From contig CAYMBJ010000049.1 in assembly GCA_964388665.1 (NCBI GenBank), positions 1 through 28,523 on the forward strand: a DNA stretch of 28,523 bases, given 5' to 3'. Each line of letters opens with the position of its first letter. Positions within the stretch are counted from its first letter, which is position 1. The DNA is from CALCCV01 sp964388665 (lineage in GTDB: Bacteria > Bdellovibrionota > Bdellovibrionia > Bdellovibrionales > Bdellovibrionaceae). This document shows positions 8,010 to 16,326 of the stretch, one piece after another. The position numbers were made by a program, and so were the translations under genes. The notes under the pieces were generated by a model that worked only from the letters and a program-made list of their open reading frames with translations, made no database searches and was not told where the DNA came from.

Positions 8010-8381
8010 ATGGTTGATGTGGATGTGCCCAGAACTTGGGTGCGGTTTAGGGAGTCTTTGTGTACCACCTGCGAAGGTACCTGCTGCAAAATGCCAGTGG
8101 AGATCACTTTTGCGGATCTGGTAAAGCTGGGGCATGCGCAAGAGGATGAAAGTCATTTATCAAAACAAAAGCTCTTTAAGCGACTGCGCAAGTTGGGAGT
8201 TCTGAATTCCTATCGGCAAAGCACAGAGCTTTTTACCTTGGCTCGCCAAGCCTCGGGCGCCTGTGTATATCTTGATGCTGGTGGTAAGTGCTCGGTTTAT
8301 GAAAAGCGCCCGGGAGTTTGCAGGAGCTTTCCGGCAATTGGTCCTAGACCTGGTTTTTGCCCCTACAAAAGAGCAAAATAG
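8010..8381 (+). CDS. YkgJ-type cysteine-cluster protein
   Basis: 123 residues with eight cysteines in the pattern of the YkgJ/UPF0153 family, proposed to bind zinc or an iron-sulfur cluster: C18xxC21xxxC25C26 (CTTCEGTCCKMPVEIT) at the N-terminus, and C85, C94, C104, C117 in ACVYLDAGGKCSVYEKRP, GVCRSFP and GFCPY. Its role is not known. The start ATG 8010 has only a weak AGGCAA upstream. The 3' end overlaps the end of lgt on the other strand by 38 bases. Confidence 0.85.
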   Translation: MVDVDVPRTWVRFRESLCTTCEGTCCKMPVEITFADLVKLGHAQEDESHLSKQKLFKRLRKLGVLNSYRQSTELFTLARQASGACVYLDAGGKCSVYEKRPGVCRSFPAIGPRPGFCPYKRAK

Positions 8382-9114
8382 CGCCACCAGAAATAGCCGC
8401 CGCTAAACTCAACCAAGCTCCTTGAGACAGATGCCACGCAAAGCCACGATCATCAGCTCGATAAAACTCCACCACAAATCTCAAGATAGAATGGGCCACC
8501 AGCCAGAAACCAAAAAGCTGCAAAGGCTTTGCGCGCTTGTCTGAAATTTTGGTTTCAGTCAGCAAAATCACGCCCAAAATAAAGAGCTCACCAAATGCCA
8601 GATAAAGTTGGGTGGGATGACGTGAGGCAAGCACGCCCTGTTCATCGTGAGCCATAATGGCCCAGGGCAAATCACAGGTCTTGCCATAGCAGCAGCCATT
8701 TAAAAAGCAACCGACCCGACCAAAGGCTGTAATTAATGAAAGGATGGGTGCAAAGTGGTCAAAGTATTGAAGCCAATTCTGTCTATCGCGCTGCCAAACC
8801 CACAAAAATCCTGCGAGCAGTCCACCCAAAAATCCACCCCAGTATACGAAGCCGCCCATCCATGGTTGGAGAATCTGCACCGGGTGATCGAGATAGTAAA
8901 GAGGAGCTTCGAGCAGAACATGAAAAACTCGCGCGCCAATGAATACACCAATCATTATGATAAGGCAGGTGTCTAGAGCTTGGGTGATGGCAATACGTCG
9001 CAGTGGAGCTCTTCGAATCGAGAGCCAGAGCGCTAGGCATGCGCATAGGGACGCTACGATATAGAAAGAGGGCAAAGAGAACTGGCCAAAAAATTCAATT
9101 TCTTTTAACAACAT
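8344..9114 (-). CDS. lgt: Prolipoprotein diacylglyceryl transferase
   Basis: 256 residues from ATG 9114, which has GAGG six bases upstream; an upstream start at 9195 would overlap the divergent gene. Lgt moves diacylglycerol from phosphatidylglycerol to the lipobox cysteine of prolipoproteins in the inner membrane. Several membrane helices are clear. The Lgt signature is GRVGCFLNGCCYG at 132-144, in the variant found in many delta-type proteobacteria. Conserved ILRFVVEFYR is near the C-terminus and GAR near 60-62. The HGG histidine of the E. coli enzyme is replaced: GGFVYWGG (87-94) has Trp. lspA, the next enzyme of the pathway, is also in this window at 12174-12719. Confidence 0.88.
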   Translation of the reverse strand: MLLKEIEFFGQFSLPSFYIVASLCACLALWLSIRRAPLRRIAITQALDTCLIIMIGVFIGARVFHVLLEAPLYYLDHPVQILQPWMGGFVYWGGFLGGLLAGFLWVWQRDRQNWLQYFDHFAPILSLITAFGRVGCFLNGCCYGKTCDLPWAIMAHDEQGVLASRHPTQLYLAFGELFILGVILLTETKISDKRAKPLQLFGFWLVAHSILRFVVEFYRADDRGFAWHLSQGAWLSLAAAISGGAILLFCRGKNQV

Positions 9115-9183
9115 GGACCTCGACTCAAGCTTTGATTTTAAAAAGCTTTTCTCAAATACCATTTTTAGAGACATACTCAAAGG

Positions 9184-10617
9184 ATGCAACTCCATCCTGC
9201 TGAAATCGCAAAAGAGATCAAAAATTTTAATTTTTTTAGATCATTTAAATACGATCTACTTTTGCAATTGGCGACAATGTGCACTGTTAGGCAGTTCAAA
9301 GCGGGCGAACTGATTTTGCGCGAGGGTGAGCACAACACCTGTTTGTACTTTATTCGCAAGGGTAGCACCGAAGTTTTGGTTGCCGGAGAGGTTGTTGCGG
9401 TTCTGCATACCCCAGGCGAAGTGTTGGGTGAAATGAGTGTGGTCAACCGCAGTGTGGTCACCTCATCGATGCGCGCAACCAGTGATGTTGAGACCTTCGT
9501 TATTGATTCAACGGATTTTGAACTTGTTCCTGCCAAAGACAAGGAGTACTTTACATCTTTGCTGTTTCAGATTTACTCATCGGTGCTTGTGGACCGTTTG
9601 GACCGCGCCAATCAGCGAGTGCGCCTTTTTGAGATCGCCAACCGTGAGCTCTACGAAGCTACCAAGGCCGTTCAGATCACTGCCGAAAAAGAGGTGTTGC
9701 TGCTGTCGTCAGACAAAAAGCAAATTCAGTTGGCACGAACGGCTGTCGGTGGGTCAGGGGTCGAAGTCCAGGTGGCTTCAGATTTAGAAACGTTTAAGTC
9801 CTATTATGAAAAACACTCAATCGAACTTTTGATGTTGGATGACTCACAGCTGGACACTCTAGACTGGTTTGTGAAAACTAAAAGTGAGATCCCGTGCATA
9901 CTTATGACAAAAAAAGACATCCATCACGAGATCGCCTTGATGAAAAAATATCCCTTTATAAAGAATATCATTACGCGTGATTTAGAAAATCGGCCAATGT
10001 CCATACGCATGATGCTGATTGCTCTTAGCAAAGTGCTTTCGCAAAAACAATTTGGCATCGAAAAGTATTTGAGCTGGGGAGCTGAGACAAAGACAGCAAT
10101 TGTGCGTTCCAGTCGTGAGCGAACTAAGATTAAAGAGGATGTATTGCATGCCTTCAAAGGTATGGGCGTTCGTGAAACCATCACCAGTCGGATTGGCTTG
10201 GTTGTTGAAGAGATGATGATGAACGCGATCTACGATGCTCCCACAAACTCCCGCGGTGAGAGTCTATACAATCACTTGGCGCGAACCAATGAGGTGGTCC
10301 TGGATCACACTCAGCAGGCCACTCTGTGTTATGCTTCGGATGGCAGTGTTTTAGGAGTTTCTATTAGCGATCCATTTGGCGCCTTACGAACTGAAGTTCT
10401 GATCGATTATTTGCAGCGCTCCTATTCAGGTGGTGAAACTTCACAACCCGGTAAGGCTGGTGCTGGTAGAGGATTGTTTCAGATCGTAGAAACTTCAGAT
10501 CTTACGATTTTCAATTTAAAACCCAACGCTCGAACAGAAGTCATTTCACTATTTTTCCTGGATCCGAATCTCAAAGAGGTCAATCCGAGCTTTCATATTT
10601 TTGAAGTCCACCAGTAG
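9184..10617 (+). CDS. cNMP-binding / receiver-like / HATPase fusion signalling protein
   Basis: 477 residues in three parts. Residues 15-130: cyclic-nucleotide-binding fold (FKAGELILREGE, then YFIRKGSTEVL and GEVLGEMSVVNRS), though the phosphate cassette lacks the usual Arg-Ala pair. Residues 169-285: a response-regulator-like fold (VLLLSSDKKQIQLA, IELLMLDDSQLD, IPCILMTKKD) with incomplete phospho-acceptor chemistry. Residues 300-455: a GHKL/HATPase of anti-sigma (RsbW-like) type with N-box E342-E343-x3-N347, D396 in ISDPFG, and G-box GKAGAGRG at 423-430. There is no His-phosphoacceptor domain, so a serine-kinase or switch role is more likely than a classic sensor kinase. It diverges from lgt and has no visible sigma or anti-anti-sigma neighbour. 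Confidence 0.8.
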   Translation: MQLHPAEIAKEIKNFNFFRSFKYDLLLQLATMCTVRQFKAGELILREGEHNTCLYFIRKGSTEVLVAGEVVAVLHTPGEVLGEMSVVNRSVVTSSMRATSDVETFVIDSTDFELVPAKDKEYFTSLLFQIYSSVLVDRLDRANQRVRLFEIANRELYEATKAVQITAEKEVLLLSSDKKQIQLARTAVGGSGVEVQVASDLETFKSYYEKHSIELLMLDDSQLDTLDWFVKTKSEIPCILMTKKDIHHEIALMKKYPFIKNIITRDLENRPMSIRMMLIALSKVLSQKQFGIEKYLSWGAETKTAIVRSSRERTKIKEDVLHAFKGMGVRETITSRIGLVVEEMMMNAIYDAPTNSRGESLYNHLARTNEVVLDHTQQATLCYASDGSVLGVSISDPFGALRTEVLIDYLQRSYSGGETSQPGKAGAGRGLFQIVETSDLTIFNLKPNARTEVISLFFLDPNLKEVNPSFHIFEVHQ

Positions 10618-10917
10618 TCGAAATTCATAACCCTGTATCGAAGCACATTCATTACAAGTAAATTTTGCCTTGTTAAGAATTGCTTGGATTTTTCAAAATC
10701 CAATTGTGACGTTTGTCTAGTTTGCGTTTGCACAAGTAGATGGTATTCATTGTTCCGTTTTTATTATGTTTTGAGCATGGTCTAGATTTTTATTTCGCCC
10801 CGTAGAAACATTAATCCTTCACTTTACACGCTCGAGATTTCAGACGAACCTCGTTCGGTAGTCATTAAGAAAAATAATGAGACGTATAAATATAACCATT
10901 CAATAAAGGAGGAGCCC
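10618..10917. promoter_or_regulatory. Intergenic region upstream of the hsp20 gene
   Basis: 300 bases without a gene. It contains a perfect 9-bp inverted repeat with a 2-base centre (TTGGATTTT / AAAATCCAA, 10684-10703), a small CGAAC-CTC-GTTCG hairpin (10845-10857), and an AAAGGAGGAG ribosome site ending just before ATG 10918. No CIRCE element (TTAGCACTC-N9-GAGTGCTAA) is present, so HrcA control is not supported. A promoter must lie here but I cannot place it confidently. Confidence 0.4.
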
Positions 10918-11490
10918 ATGGCGGAAACAACTCATGCAGACGAGAGAGACCCAATTGATCTGACCATTCAGTCTGTTGAGCGACTGTATCAGCGAATCAC
11001 TGGTCATACGATGAATCCGATCTCACAAACTTTTGAACCCGTAACATCCGAAGTGAATTTTGCAAACTTGGTGGACGCAAGAATGCAGCAGCTGCTGTTA
11101 GTGCTTAACGATCCCAGCTTAAATCAAATGTTGAGACCATTTTCGCCACCGATTGCAGTTTGGGAGAGCGACGACCGAGTCTTAGTGCGAATTTTTTTGG
11201 CGGGCGTTAAAAAAGAAGATATTGATATTTCGATCAAAGGACATTCTTTGGTGGTGTCTGGTACTCGCCACAATACGCTAAAAGATCATGGGTTTCAACC
11301 GCGTTGGATTGAGGGCGAAAGAGGACACTTTCAAAGAGTGATTTCTTTGCCTCAGGAGATCACTGCGCCAGAGATATCATCCTCTTTGGTGGACGGAGTG
11401 TTGGAAGTTTTTATTCCCAAGACTGTGGTTTCTTCTATGGCGACGACAAATACCAATGCCAAAAGAACTAAAGGCAGCAACGTAAACTAA
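10918..11490 (+). CDS. Hsp20 / alpha-crystallin family small heat-shock protein
   Basis: 190 residues. The alpha-crystallin domain spans about 78-168: PPIAVWESDDRVLVRIFLAGVKKEDIDI, then RGHFQRVISLPQEI, and the hallmark VDGVLEVFIPK at 158-168. Small heat-shock proteins hold unfolding proteins in oligomers without ATP. The N-terminal arm is about 77 residues, longer than in many bacterial members. The C-terminal tail is Thr/Asn/Lys-rich and I see no IXI/V oligomerisation motif. A strong AAGGAGG precedes the start. The next gene, 116 bases on, encodes a low-complexity protein and may be co-expressed. Confidence 0.92.
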   Translation: MAETTHADERDPIDLTIQSVERLYQRITGHTMNPISQTFEPVTSEVNFANLVDARMQQLLLVLNDPSLNQMLRPFSPPIAVWESDDRVLVRIFLAGVKKEDIDISIKGHSLVVSGTRHNTLKDHGFQPRWIEGERGHFQRVISLPQEITAPEISSSLVDGVLEVFIPKTVVSSMATTNTNAKRTKGSNVN

Positions 11491-11573
11491 GAGTTCTGTA
11501 TATAGTACTAAGTAAAAGTCCACTTTTAGAGATCTATGACTTATTTGACTAGATTTTGATCCAATTAACCAAC

Positions 11574-11589
11574 CGAACCAAATGGTTCG
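11574..11589 (+). promoter_or_regulatory. Small hairpin just upstream of a ribosome binding site
   Basis: CGAACC-AAAT-GGTTCG is a perfect 6-bp stem with a 4-base loop, followed by CTTTTAAGGAGG. It could be a weak terminator between hsp20 and the next gene, or a 5'-UTR element that exposes or hides the ribosome site. The structure is seen; the role is inference. Confidence 0.35.
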
Positions 11590-11606
11590 CTTTTAAGGAG
11601 GAAAGA

Positions 11607-12137
11607 ATGAATACAATTAACGGAACAGCACGCGTGGATTTTCAAAAATTGGCAATTTTGAATGACAGAATTTGCCAGTGCCTTGAGGCCATTCAGCAGG
11701 TGCGAATGTCAGCACACAGTTGGGCGCCATACAATACTGGCCTGAATACTCCATTTCAGAGCAATCAAGGTTTTGCGCCAAATTACAGTGCACAAGGCTT
11801 CGTGCCCAGCTATGGTGCAACCTACCCGACTCAGTTTCCACAGTCCTACGGCTTTGCCAGTGGTCTTACAAATGGCATGAATTTGGGTGTTCAGAATGGT
11901 TGGAATAATGGTCTAAGCGGCGTGAGCTACGGATCTCAATTCGTACCTCCGCAGTATGGTTATCAATCAAACATGATGAATCCAGTAGGTGCTCATCAGT
12001 ATGGGGCTTTTGGAAGCTCAGGGTACCCACAGTTTGTGAATCCATTTGCATGGCCATCACATTCAACTTTTGCCAACATGGACATGACCCGCACAGCGAC
12101 TCCCGCACAAAATCTTGCACCTGCTTATGGTTGGTAA
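11607..12137 (+). CDS. Tyr/Asn/Gly/Phe-rich low-complexity protein downstream of hsp20
   Basis: 176 residues from ATG 11607, chosen because TAAGGAGG sits directly upstream (the frame is open to 11556). Residues 1-36 are a possible helix (DFQKLAILNDRICQCLEAIQ). The rest is low-complexity: many Tyr, Asn, Gly, Gln, Phe, Ser and Pro, almost no charge, with recurring short blocks such as SYG, QGFAPNY, QGFVPSY and PQYGYQ. No signal peptide or known domain. Such composition is typical of disordered or prion-like, condensate-prone segments. It follows hsp20 in the same direction, so a stress-linked role is plausible but unproven. Confidence 0.75.
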   Translation: MNTINGTARVDFQKLAILNDRICQCLEAIQQVRMSAHSWAPYNTGLNTPFQSNQGFAPNYSAQGFVPSYGATYPTQFPQSYGFASGLTNGMNLGVQNGWNNGLSGVSYGSQFVPPQYGYQSNMMNPVGAHQYGAFGSSGYPQFVNPFAWPSHSTFANMDMTRTATPAQNLAPAYGW

Positions 12138-12173
12138 GTAAGCAAAGGTATACGGATAAATTGGAAACTGGTA

Positions 12174-12719
12174 TTACTCGGTCAGCCGCCTCTCAAGGGG
12201 TGGCTGTTCAGTTTGGGCCTGGCTACCACTGAGCTTAGCAGCCCGACTTTCTTGAACCATAAGGTACATCAGCAAGCCCACACCGATCACAATCATGGAA
12301 TCTGCAATATTGAAAGCTGGCCAACTGTATTTGTTATAAACATGGAAATCTAGAAAATCGATTACGTAGCGAAAGCGAAGGCGATCTATATAGTTGCCGA
12401 CAGCACCACCAAAAATAAAGGACAGGGCATAGATTTGCACTTTGTCCCGCTCAGAAACTCCGCGCAAAATAAAAATAATAATGAGCAGAGCCACGGGCGG
12501 CATAATCAAGAAGAACCAGGTGCGAAACTCTGGGTGGCTTTGAGCTAAAAAACCAAAGGCGGCGCCGGGATTTCGCACATAGGTGATATTAAAGAAATTT
12601 TGAATCACCACCACAGTTTCCATCAATTGAAACTGAGTGTGAATAAACAGCTTGGTCAGTTGATCGATGCAAATGATCAGCGACGAGATTAAAATTAAAT
12701 AATAGTATTTTCTATTCAT
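12174..12719 (-). CDS. lspA: Lipoprotein signal peptidase (signal peptidase II)
   Basis: 181 residues from ATG 12719. LspA is an inner-membrane aspartyl protease that cleaves the signal peptide from diacylglyceryl-modified prolipoproteins. Four hydrophobic segments are visible. Family motifs: VRNPGAAFGF (48-57), GGAVGNYIDRL (104-114), and the catalytic aspartates D121 in VIDFLDF and D140 in FNIADS. The ATG overlaps the ileS stop (ATGA), so lspA is translationally coupled to ileS, a common gene order. GAGG lies upstream of the start. The C-terminal tail after the last helix is short and polar. Confidence 0.95.
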   Translation of the reverse strand: MNRKYYYLILISSLIICIDQLTKLFIHTQFQLMETVVVIQNFFNITYVRNPGAAFGFLAQSHPEFRTWFFLIMPPVALLIIIFILRGVSERDKVQIYALSFIFGGAVGNYIDRLRFRYVIDFLDFHVYNKYSWPAFNIADSMIVIGVGLLMYLMVQESRAAKLSGSQAQTEQPPLERRLTE

Positions 12720-15550
12720 GATAATGCCTCTACACATTTGGGACAAATGCCAGGAAATTTGTCGTGATTGATGGCCTCGGAATAGGTCCAGCAGCGCACA
12801 CATTTTTCGCCAGGTGCTTTTGATGCTAACACCGCCATGGCTCCCGGCACAACCTCGACTTTAGAGACAATCAGAAGTTCTCTGAGGTCTTCACATTGGT
12901 TTGCATGCTCATAGAACTCAGGCGGCAAGGACAGTTTGACCTGCGCTTCAAGGCTAGCGCCGATCTCCTTGCGGTTGCGCAAGGCCTCGAGCTCCTTTTG
13001 CACCACCGATCTCATCTCAAGTAGCTTATCAAATTTTTCCTTCAATTTTGGACTCAACCAATTGGCGGGCACTTCGGGAAAATCCTCAAGATAGATGCTC
13101 TGCTTTTTATTGGTTCGCGTGTAGCTGTAAACCTCTTCAGCTAAGAAGGATAGGATGGGAAACATAATCTTAGTCAGATGCGAAACCATAAAATGAATCA
13201 CCGTCTGCGAGGCGCGACGATGAATGCCATTGGTCTTCCAGGTGTAGAGCCGATCTTTCAAAATATCCAAATAGGTCGCCGACAAGGTAACCGTAAAGTA
13301 ATTATTAAGTAGATGATACACCTTATGAAATTCATAACTCTCATAAGCGGCTTCCACCTTTTGCACCAGCTCAGCCAGAGTGTGCAGAGCCCAACGATCG
13401 ATCTCGGGCATCTTTTCCACAGGAACCATATTTGCGCGTGGATCATATTCGTGTAGCGAGCCCAGCAAAAAGCGAAAGGTGTTGCGAAAGCGGCGATAGG
13501 TTTCGCCAAGGCGGTCAAACATCTCCGGCCCACAAGAGATGTCTTTGCCGTAGTCCTCAAATGCCGCCCAAAGGCGCAAGATCTCTGAACCGCTCTTTTG
13601 TGCGACCTCTTGAGGGTCAATAAAATTTCCGAGCGACTTGCTGAGCTTTCGTCCTTGCATATCGTTGACAAAGCCATGAGTGATCAATGCCTTGAATGGC
13701 GCGACTCCCGAGGTGGCCATGCACGACAATAGACTGGTGTTGAACCAACCTCGATGCTGATCACTTCCTTCCAGATAAATATCGGCAGGAACTTCGAGAC
13801 CCGGATAGCGACGTTGCACAGCTGAGTGGACAATTCCTGAATCAAACCAAACATCCAATATATCTCGACCATGACGAAAGCCCTGCGAGCCAAACTCTCC
13901 TTTGGGCACAAAGGCACCTATAAAATGCTCTGGGGGATGTTGATAGAAGGCTTGAATGCCGCCCTCTTTTTCGATCACGTCGGCCACCTTCATCATCACT
14001 TCTGGATCCGCAAGTGGCTCGCCGGTGGCTTGACAATAAAAAACCGGAATCGGCACGCCCCAGATTCTCTGGCGCGACAGGCACCAGTCTGGTCGTCCTT
14101 CCATCATCGCCCGAAAGCGCGCTTCGCCCCACTTCGGAAAAAACTCGATCTTATCAATGGCCGCCAGGGCAGCCTTACGGAGCTTGGTTGTTTCTAAATC
14201 AAGACCAATGAACCACTGAGGTGTTACCCGAAAAATCAATGGAGCCTTGGAGCGCCAACAGTGCGGATACGAGTGTTCAATCTCTTTAAATGCTAGCAAA
14301 TGACCTGAGGCTTTTAGCTTTTCAACAATCATAGGATTGGCCTTAAAGATATTCATTCCTTTAAATTCGGCAACATCTTCTGTGAAGTTGCCGCCGTCAT
14401 CAACAGGGCACAGAACCTCTAATCCATATTTTTGGCCAATACGAAAATCGTCAGCACCATGTCCTGGCGCCGTGTGAACTAAGCCTGTTCCACTCTCTGC
14501 CGTGACGTGGTCCCCGAGCACCAAGCGCGACTCGCGGTCAATAAAGGGGTGCTGGGCAATCATGCCCTCAAGATCTTTTCCTTTTAATGTGCCCTCTTGT
14601 GAAAGCGACAAACCAGTTTCCTTTGCGAGACTCTCTGCCAAAGATTTTGCAATCACCAAGATCTGCTCTTGCTGAGTCTCTGGATTTGTCGCTGAGAACA
14701 CTCCGTACTCAAGATCTGGGTGTGCCGCGATCGCAACGTTGGCGGGCAAGGTCCAAGGTGTGGTGGTCCAAATGACAAAAGAGATGGGTAAAGAGTTTGC
14801 GGCTATATTGATATCCGGGCAGGCGGCAGCGAGCTTCGCAAGCGTTGCTGGATGTTGCGTGCGAAAAGCCACGTAGATCGAGGGACTTTTTTTATCGTGA
14901 TACTCAACCTCGGCATCTGCCAATGCGGTTTTGAGCACCCAATTCCACTGCACGGGTTTCACACCACGATAGATATTTCCACGTTGATAGGCGCGCGCAA
15001 ACTCGCGGACCTCTTCGGCTTCATAAGTGGGATCCATTGTCAGATAGGGACTTTGCCATTCGCCGAGTACGCCGAGACGACGAAACTGGTCGCGCTGAAA
15101 TTCAATCCACTTGTGAGCCTCGGCTCGGCACAGCTCAAGAATTTCGAGATCGGTCTTAACAATTTTCTTTTCAGAAAGCTCCTTCATGACTTTGTGCTCA
15201 ATCGGCAAGCCGTGACAGTCCCATCCAGGAATGTAGCGCGCTTGCAATCCCTTCATGTTTTTGTATTTGATTACAAAATCTTTTAGAGTCTTGTTCAGTA
15301 CATGACCCAGGTGAATGGCGCCATTGGCATAGGGAGGACCATCAGGAAGAGTGAAGGATTTTTTACCAGAATTTTGTTCAATACGCTTTTGGTAGATGTT
15401 TTCTTTTTCCCAGAACGCAATCATCTCCGGCTCTTTGGTCGGAAGGTTGCCCTTCATGGGGAATTCGGTTTGCGGTAAATGAATTGTGTCCTTGTAGTCT
15501 CGAAGTTCTTTAGTCAACTCTGCCTCCAGCACTTTGCTTCTGAACAGCAT
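12716..15550 (-). CDS. ileS: Isoleucyl-tRNA synthetase
   Basis: 944 residues, a normal length for bacterial IleRS. Class I signatures: HLGH at 80-83 (HIGH) and KLSKS at about 635-639. The large CP1 editing insertion lies between them (for example SFVIWTTTPWTLPANVAIAAHP). The C-terminal zinc finger has C917xxC920 and C936xxC939 (KCVRCW and GICPKC), so this is the bacterial zinc-containing type. Start: ATG 15550 has no good ribosome site; a TTG at 15517 has GGAGG at ideal distance and may be the true start, removing 11 residues. It sits between an unknown gene 33 bases upstream and lspA. Confidence 0.96.
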   Translation of the reverse strand: MLFRSKVLEAELTKELRDYKDTIHLPQTEFPMKGNLPTKEPEMIAFWEKENIYQKRIEQNSGKKSFTLPDGPPYANGAIHLGHVLNKTLKDFVIKYKNMKGLQARYIPGWDCHGLPIEHKVMKELSEKKIVKTDLEILELCRAEAHKWIEFQRDQFRRLGVLGEWQSPYLTMDPTYEAEEVREFARAYQRGNIYRGVKPVQWNWVLKTALADAEVEYHDKKSPSIYVAFRTQHPATLAKLAAACPDINIAANSLPISFVIWTTTPWTLPANVAIAAHPDLEYGVFSATNPETQQEQILVIAKSLAESLAKETGLSLSQEGTLKGKDLEGMIAQHPFIDRESRLVLGDHVTAESGTGLVHTAPGHGADDFRIGQKYGLEVLCPVDDGGNFTEDVAEFKGMNIFKANPMIVEKLKASGHLLAFKEIEHSYPHCWRSKAPLIFRVTPQWFIGLDLETTKLRKAALAAIDKIEFFPKWGEARFRAMMEGRPDWCLSRQRIWGVPIPVFYCQATGEPLADPEVMMKVADVIEKEGGIQAFYQHPPEHFIGAFVPKGEFGSQGFRHGRDILDVWFDSGIVHSAVQRRYPGLEVPADIYLEGSDQHRGWFNTSLLSCMATSGVAPFKALITHGFVNDMQGRKLSKSLGNFIDPQEVAQKSGSEILRLWAAFEDYGKDISCGPEMFDRLGETYRRFRNTFRFLLGSLHEYDPRANMVPVEKMPEIDRWALHTLAELVQKVEAAYESYEFHKVYHLLNNYFTVTLSATYLDILKDRLYTWKTNGIHRRASQTVIHFMVSHLTKIMFPILSFLAEEVYSYTRTNKKQSIYLEDFPEVPANWLSPKLKEKFDKLLEMRSVVQKELEALRNRKEIGASLEAQVKLSLPPEFYEHANQCEDLRELLIVSKVEVVPGAMAVLASKAPGEKCVRCWTYSEAINHDKFPGICPKCVEALS

Positions 15551-15583
15551 AGCTGGAACTATTTAGAAAGTCATTTCAAACGC

Positions 15584-16213
15584 CTAAGAAAACTTATTTT
15601 TGACCAGATTGTAGCCCATGGTGATCAGCAATCTCAGAGCTTCCGAATCCTGGCTGAGATTGAATAGGTTTCGCACATCACGAATGGCCTGCAGCGAGCG
15701 CGCGTCCAGTCCATCTGTCACCGAATTTTCAAAATTGATATGCGGTGGAATGTGCCCATGAGCGCCATTTGTGCTCTGAGTATTGGAACTTTGAGCATTC
15801 GAGCTCTGTGTACTAGAATTCTGTGCACTGGAACTCTGTGCATTTGAATGCGGTGGATTGGAGTTCTGTGGATTTGTATTTTGCTGTCCGTTTGGGTGCT
15901 GGATATGCCCTTGTTCTGCACTGTGTGCGGTATTGTGAGCTGAGACGCTGTAGGGATTGCTCGTGGGTTGTGGGTCCAAATCGCCCATCATGCTGGCCAA
16001 ATTTTTGAGCTCAGACTTGAAGTTCTGTACGCTGGGGCGGGCTTGATTGGCCTCGTTAGCCACTCTTTCGCGATGTGCGCGATTGTAGAGCGCAATCAGC
16101 AGATCTGGAGTTGTCGCCTTGTCTTTGATCTCATTGGATTGAGTCATAAGCCATTGATAGGCTCGCAACAGGCTCTCTTTAGTATAAGCTTGAGTAGAAG
16201 TAAAATTGGACAC
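15584..16213 (-). CDS. Unknown protein with a pentapeptide-repeat disordered linker
   Basis: 209 residues. An N-terminal helical region (about 1-80, ESLLRAYQWLMTQSNEIKDK, ALYNRAHRERVANEANQ) and a C-terminal helical region (168-207, DARSLQAIRDVRNLFNLSQD then SEALRLLITMGYNLVKN) are joined by a Ser/Asn/Gln/His-rich linker. In the linker a Gln recurs every five residues (111, 116, 126, 131, 136, 141, 146). No signal peptide, so it should be cytoplasmic. I do not recognise the family; the C-terminal helices loosely recall short DNA- or partner-binding domains. It is 33 bases upstream of ileS on the same strand and is probably the first gene of that operon. Confidence 0.7.
   Translation of the reverse strand: MSNFTSTQAYTKESLLRAYQWLMTQSNEIKDKATTPDLLIALYNRAHRERVANEANQARPSVQNFKSELKNLASMMGDLDPQPTSNPYSVSAHNTAHSAEQGHIQHPNGQQNTNPQNSNPPHSNAQSSSAQNSSTQSSNAQSSNTQSTNGAHGHIPPHINFENSVTDGLDARSLQAIRDVRNLFNLSQDSEALRLLITMGYNLVKNKFS
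15764..15883 (-). repeat. Degenerate 15-bp tandem repeat (pentapeptide repeat) within a coding gene
   Basis: About eight units of a 15-bp repeat encode xxxxQ pentapeptides such as NAQSS and NTQST. The unit is a multiple of three, so copy-number change would keep the frame and alter linker length only. Confidence 0.6.
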
Positions 16214-16326
16214 GGCGATCAGATTTAAGCAGGGCCACTGGGCGAGTCAACGCATTACATCTTTAAGATTCACAACAGCATGCGAGTTGTCATGGGCGGT
16301 CTGCTTGTTTTGCGGGCTGAGCGTCA

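Noticed and set aside
10684..10703. Perfect inverted repeat after the cNMP/HATPase gene as an intrinsic terminator
   Set aside because: The stem is AT-rich, the loop is only two bases and no T run follows, so termination is not supported.
13258..15286. Several open frames of 60-140 codons within ileS on both strands
   Set aside because: All are shadows of the 944-residue synthetase, which has its full set of motifs.
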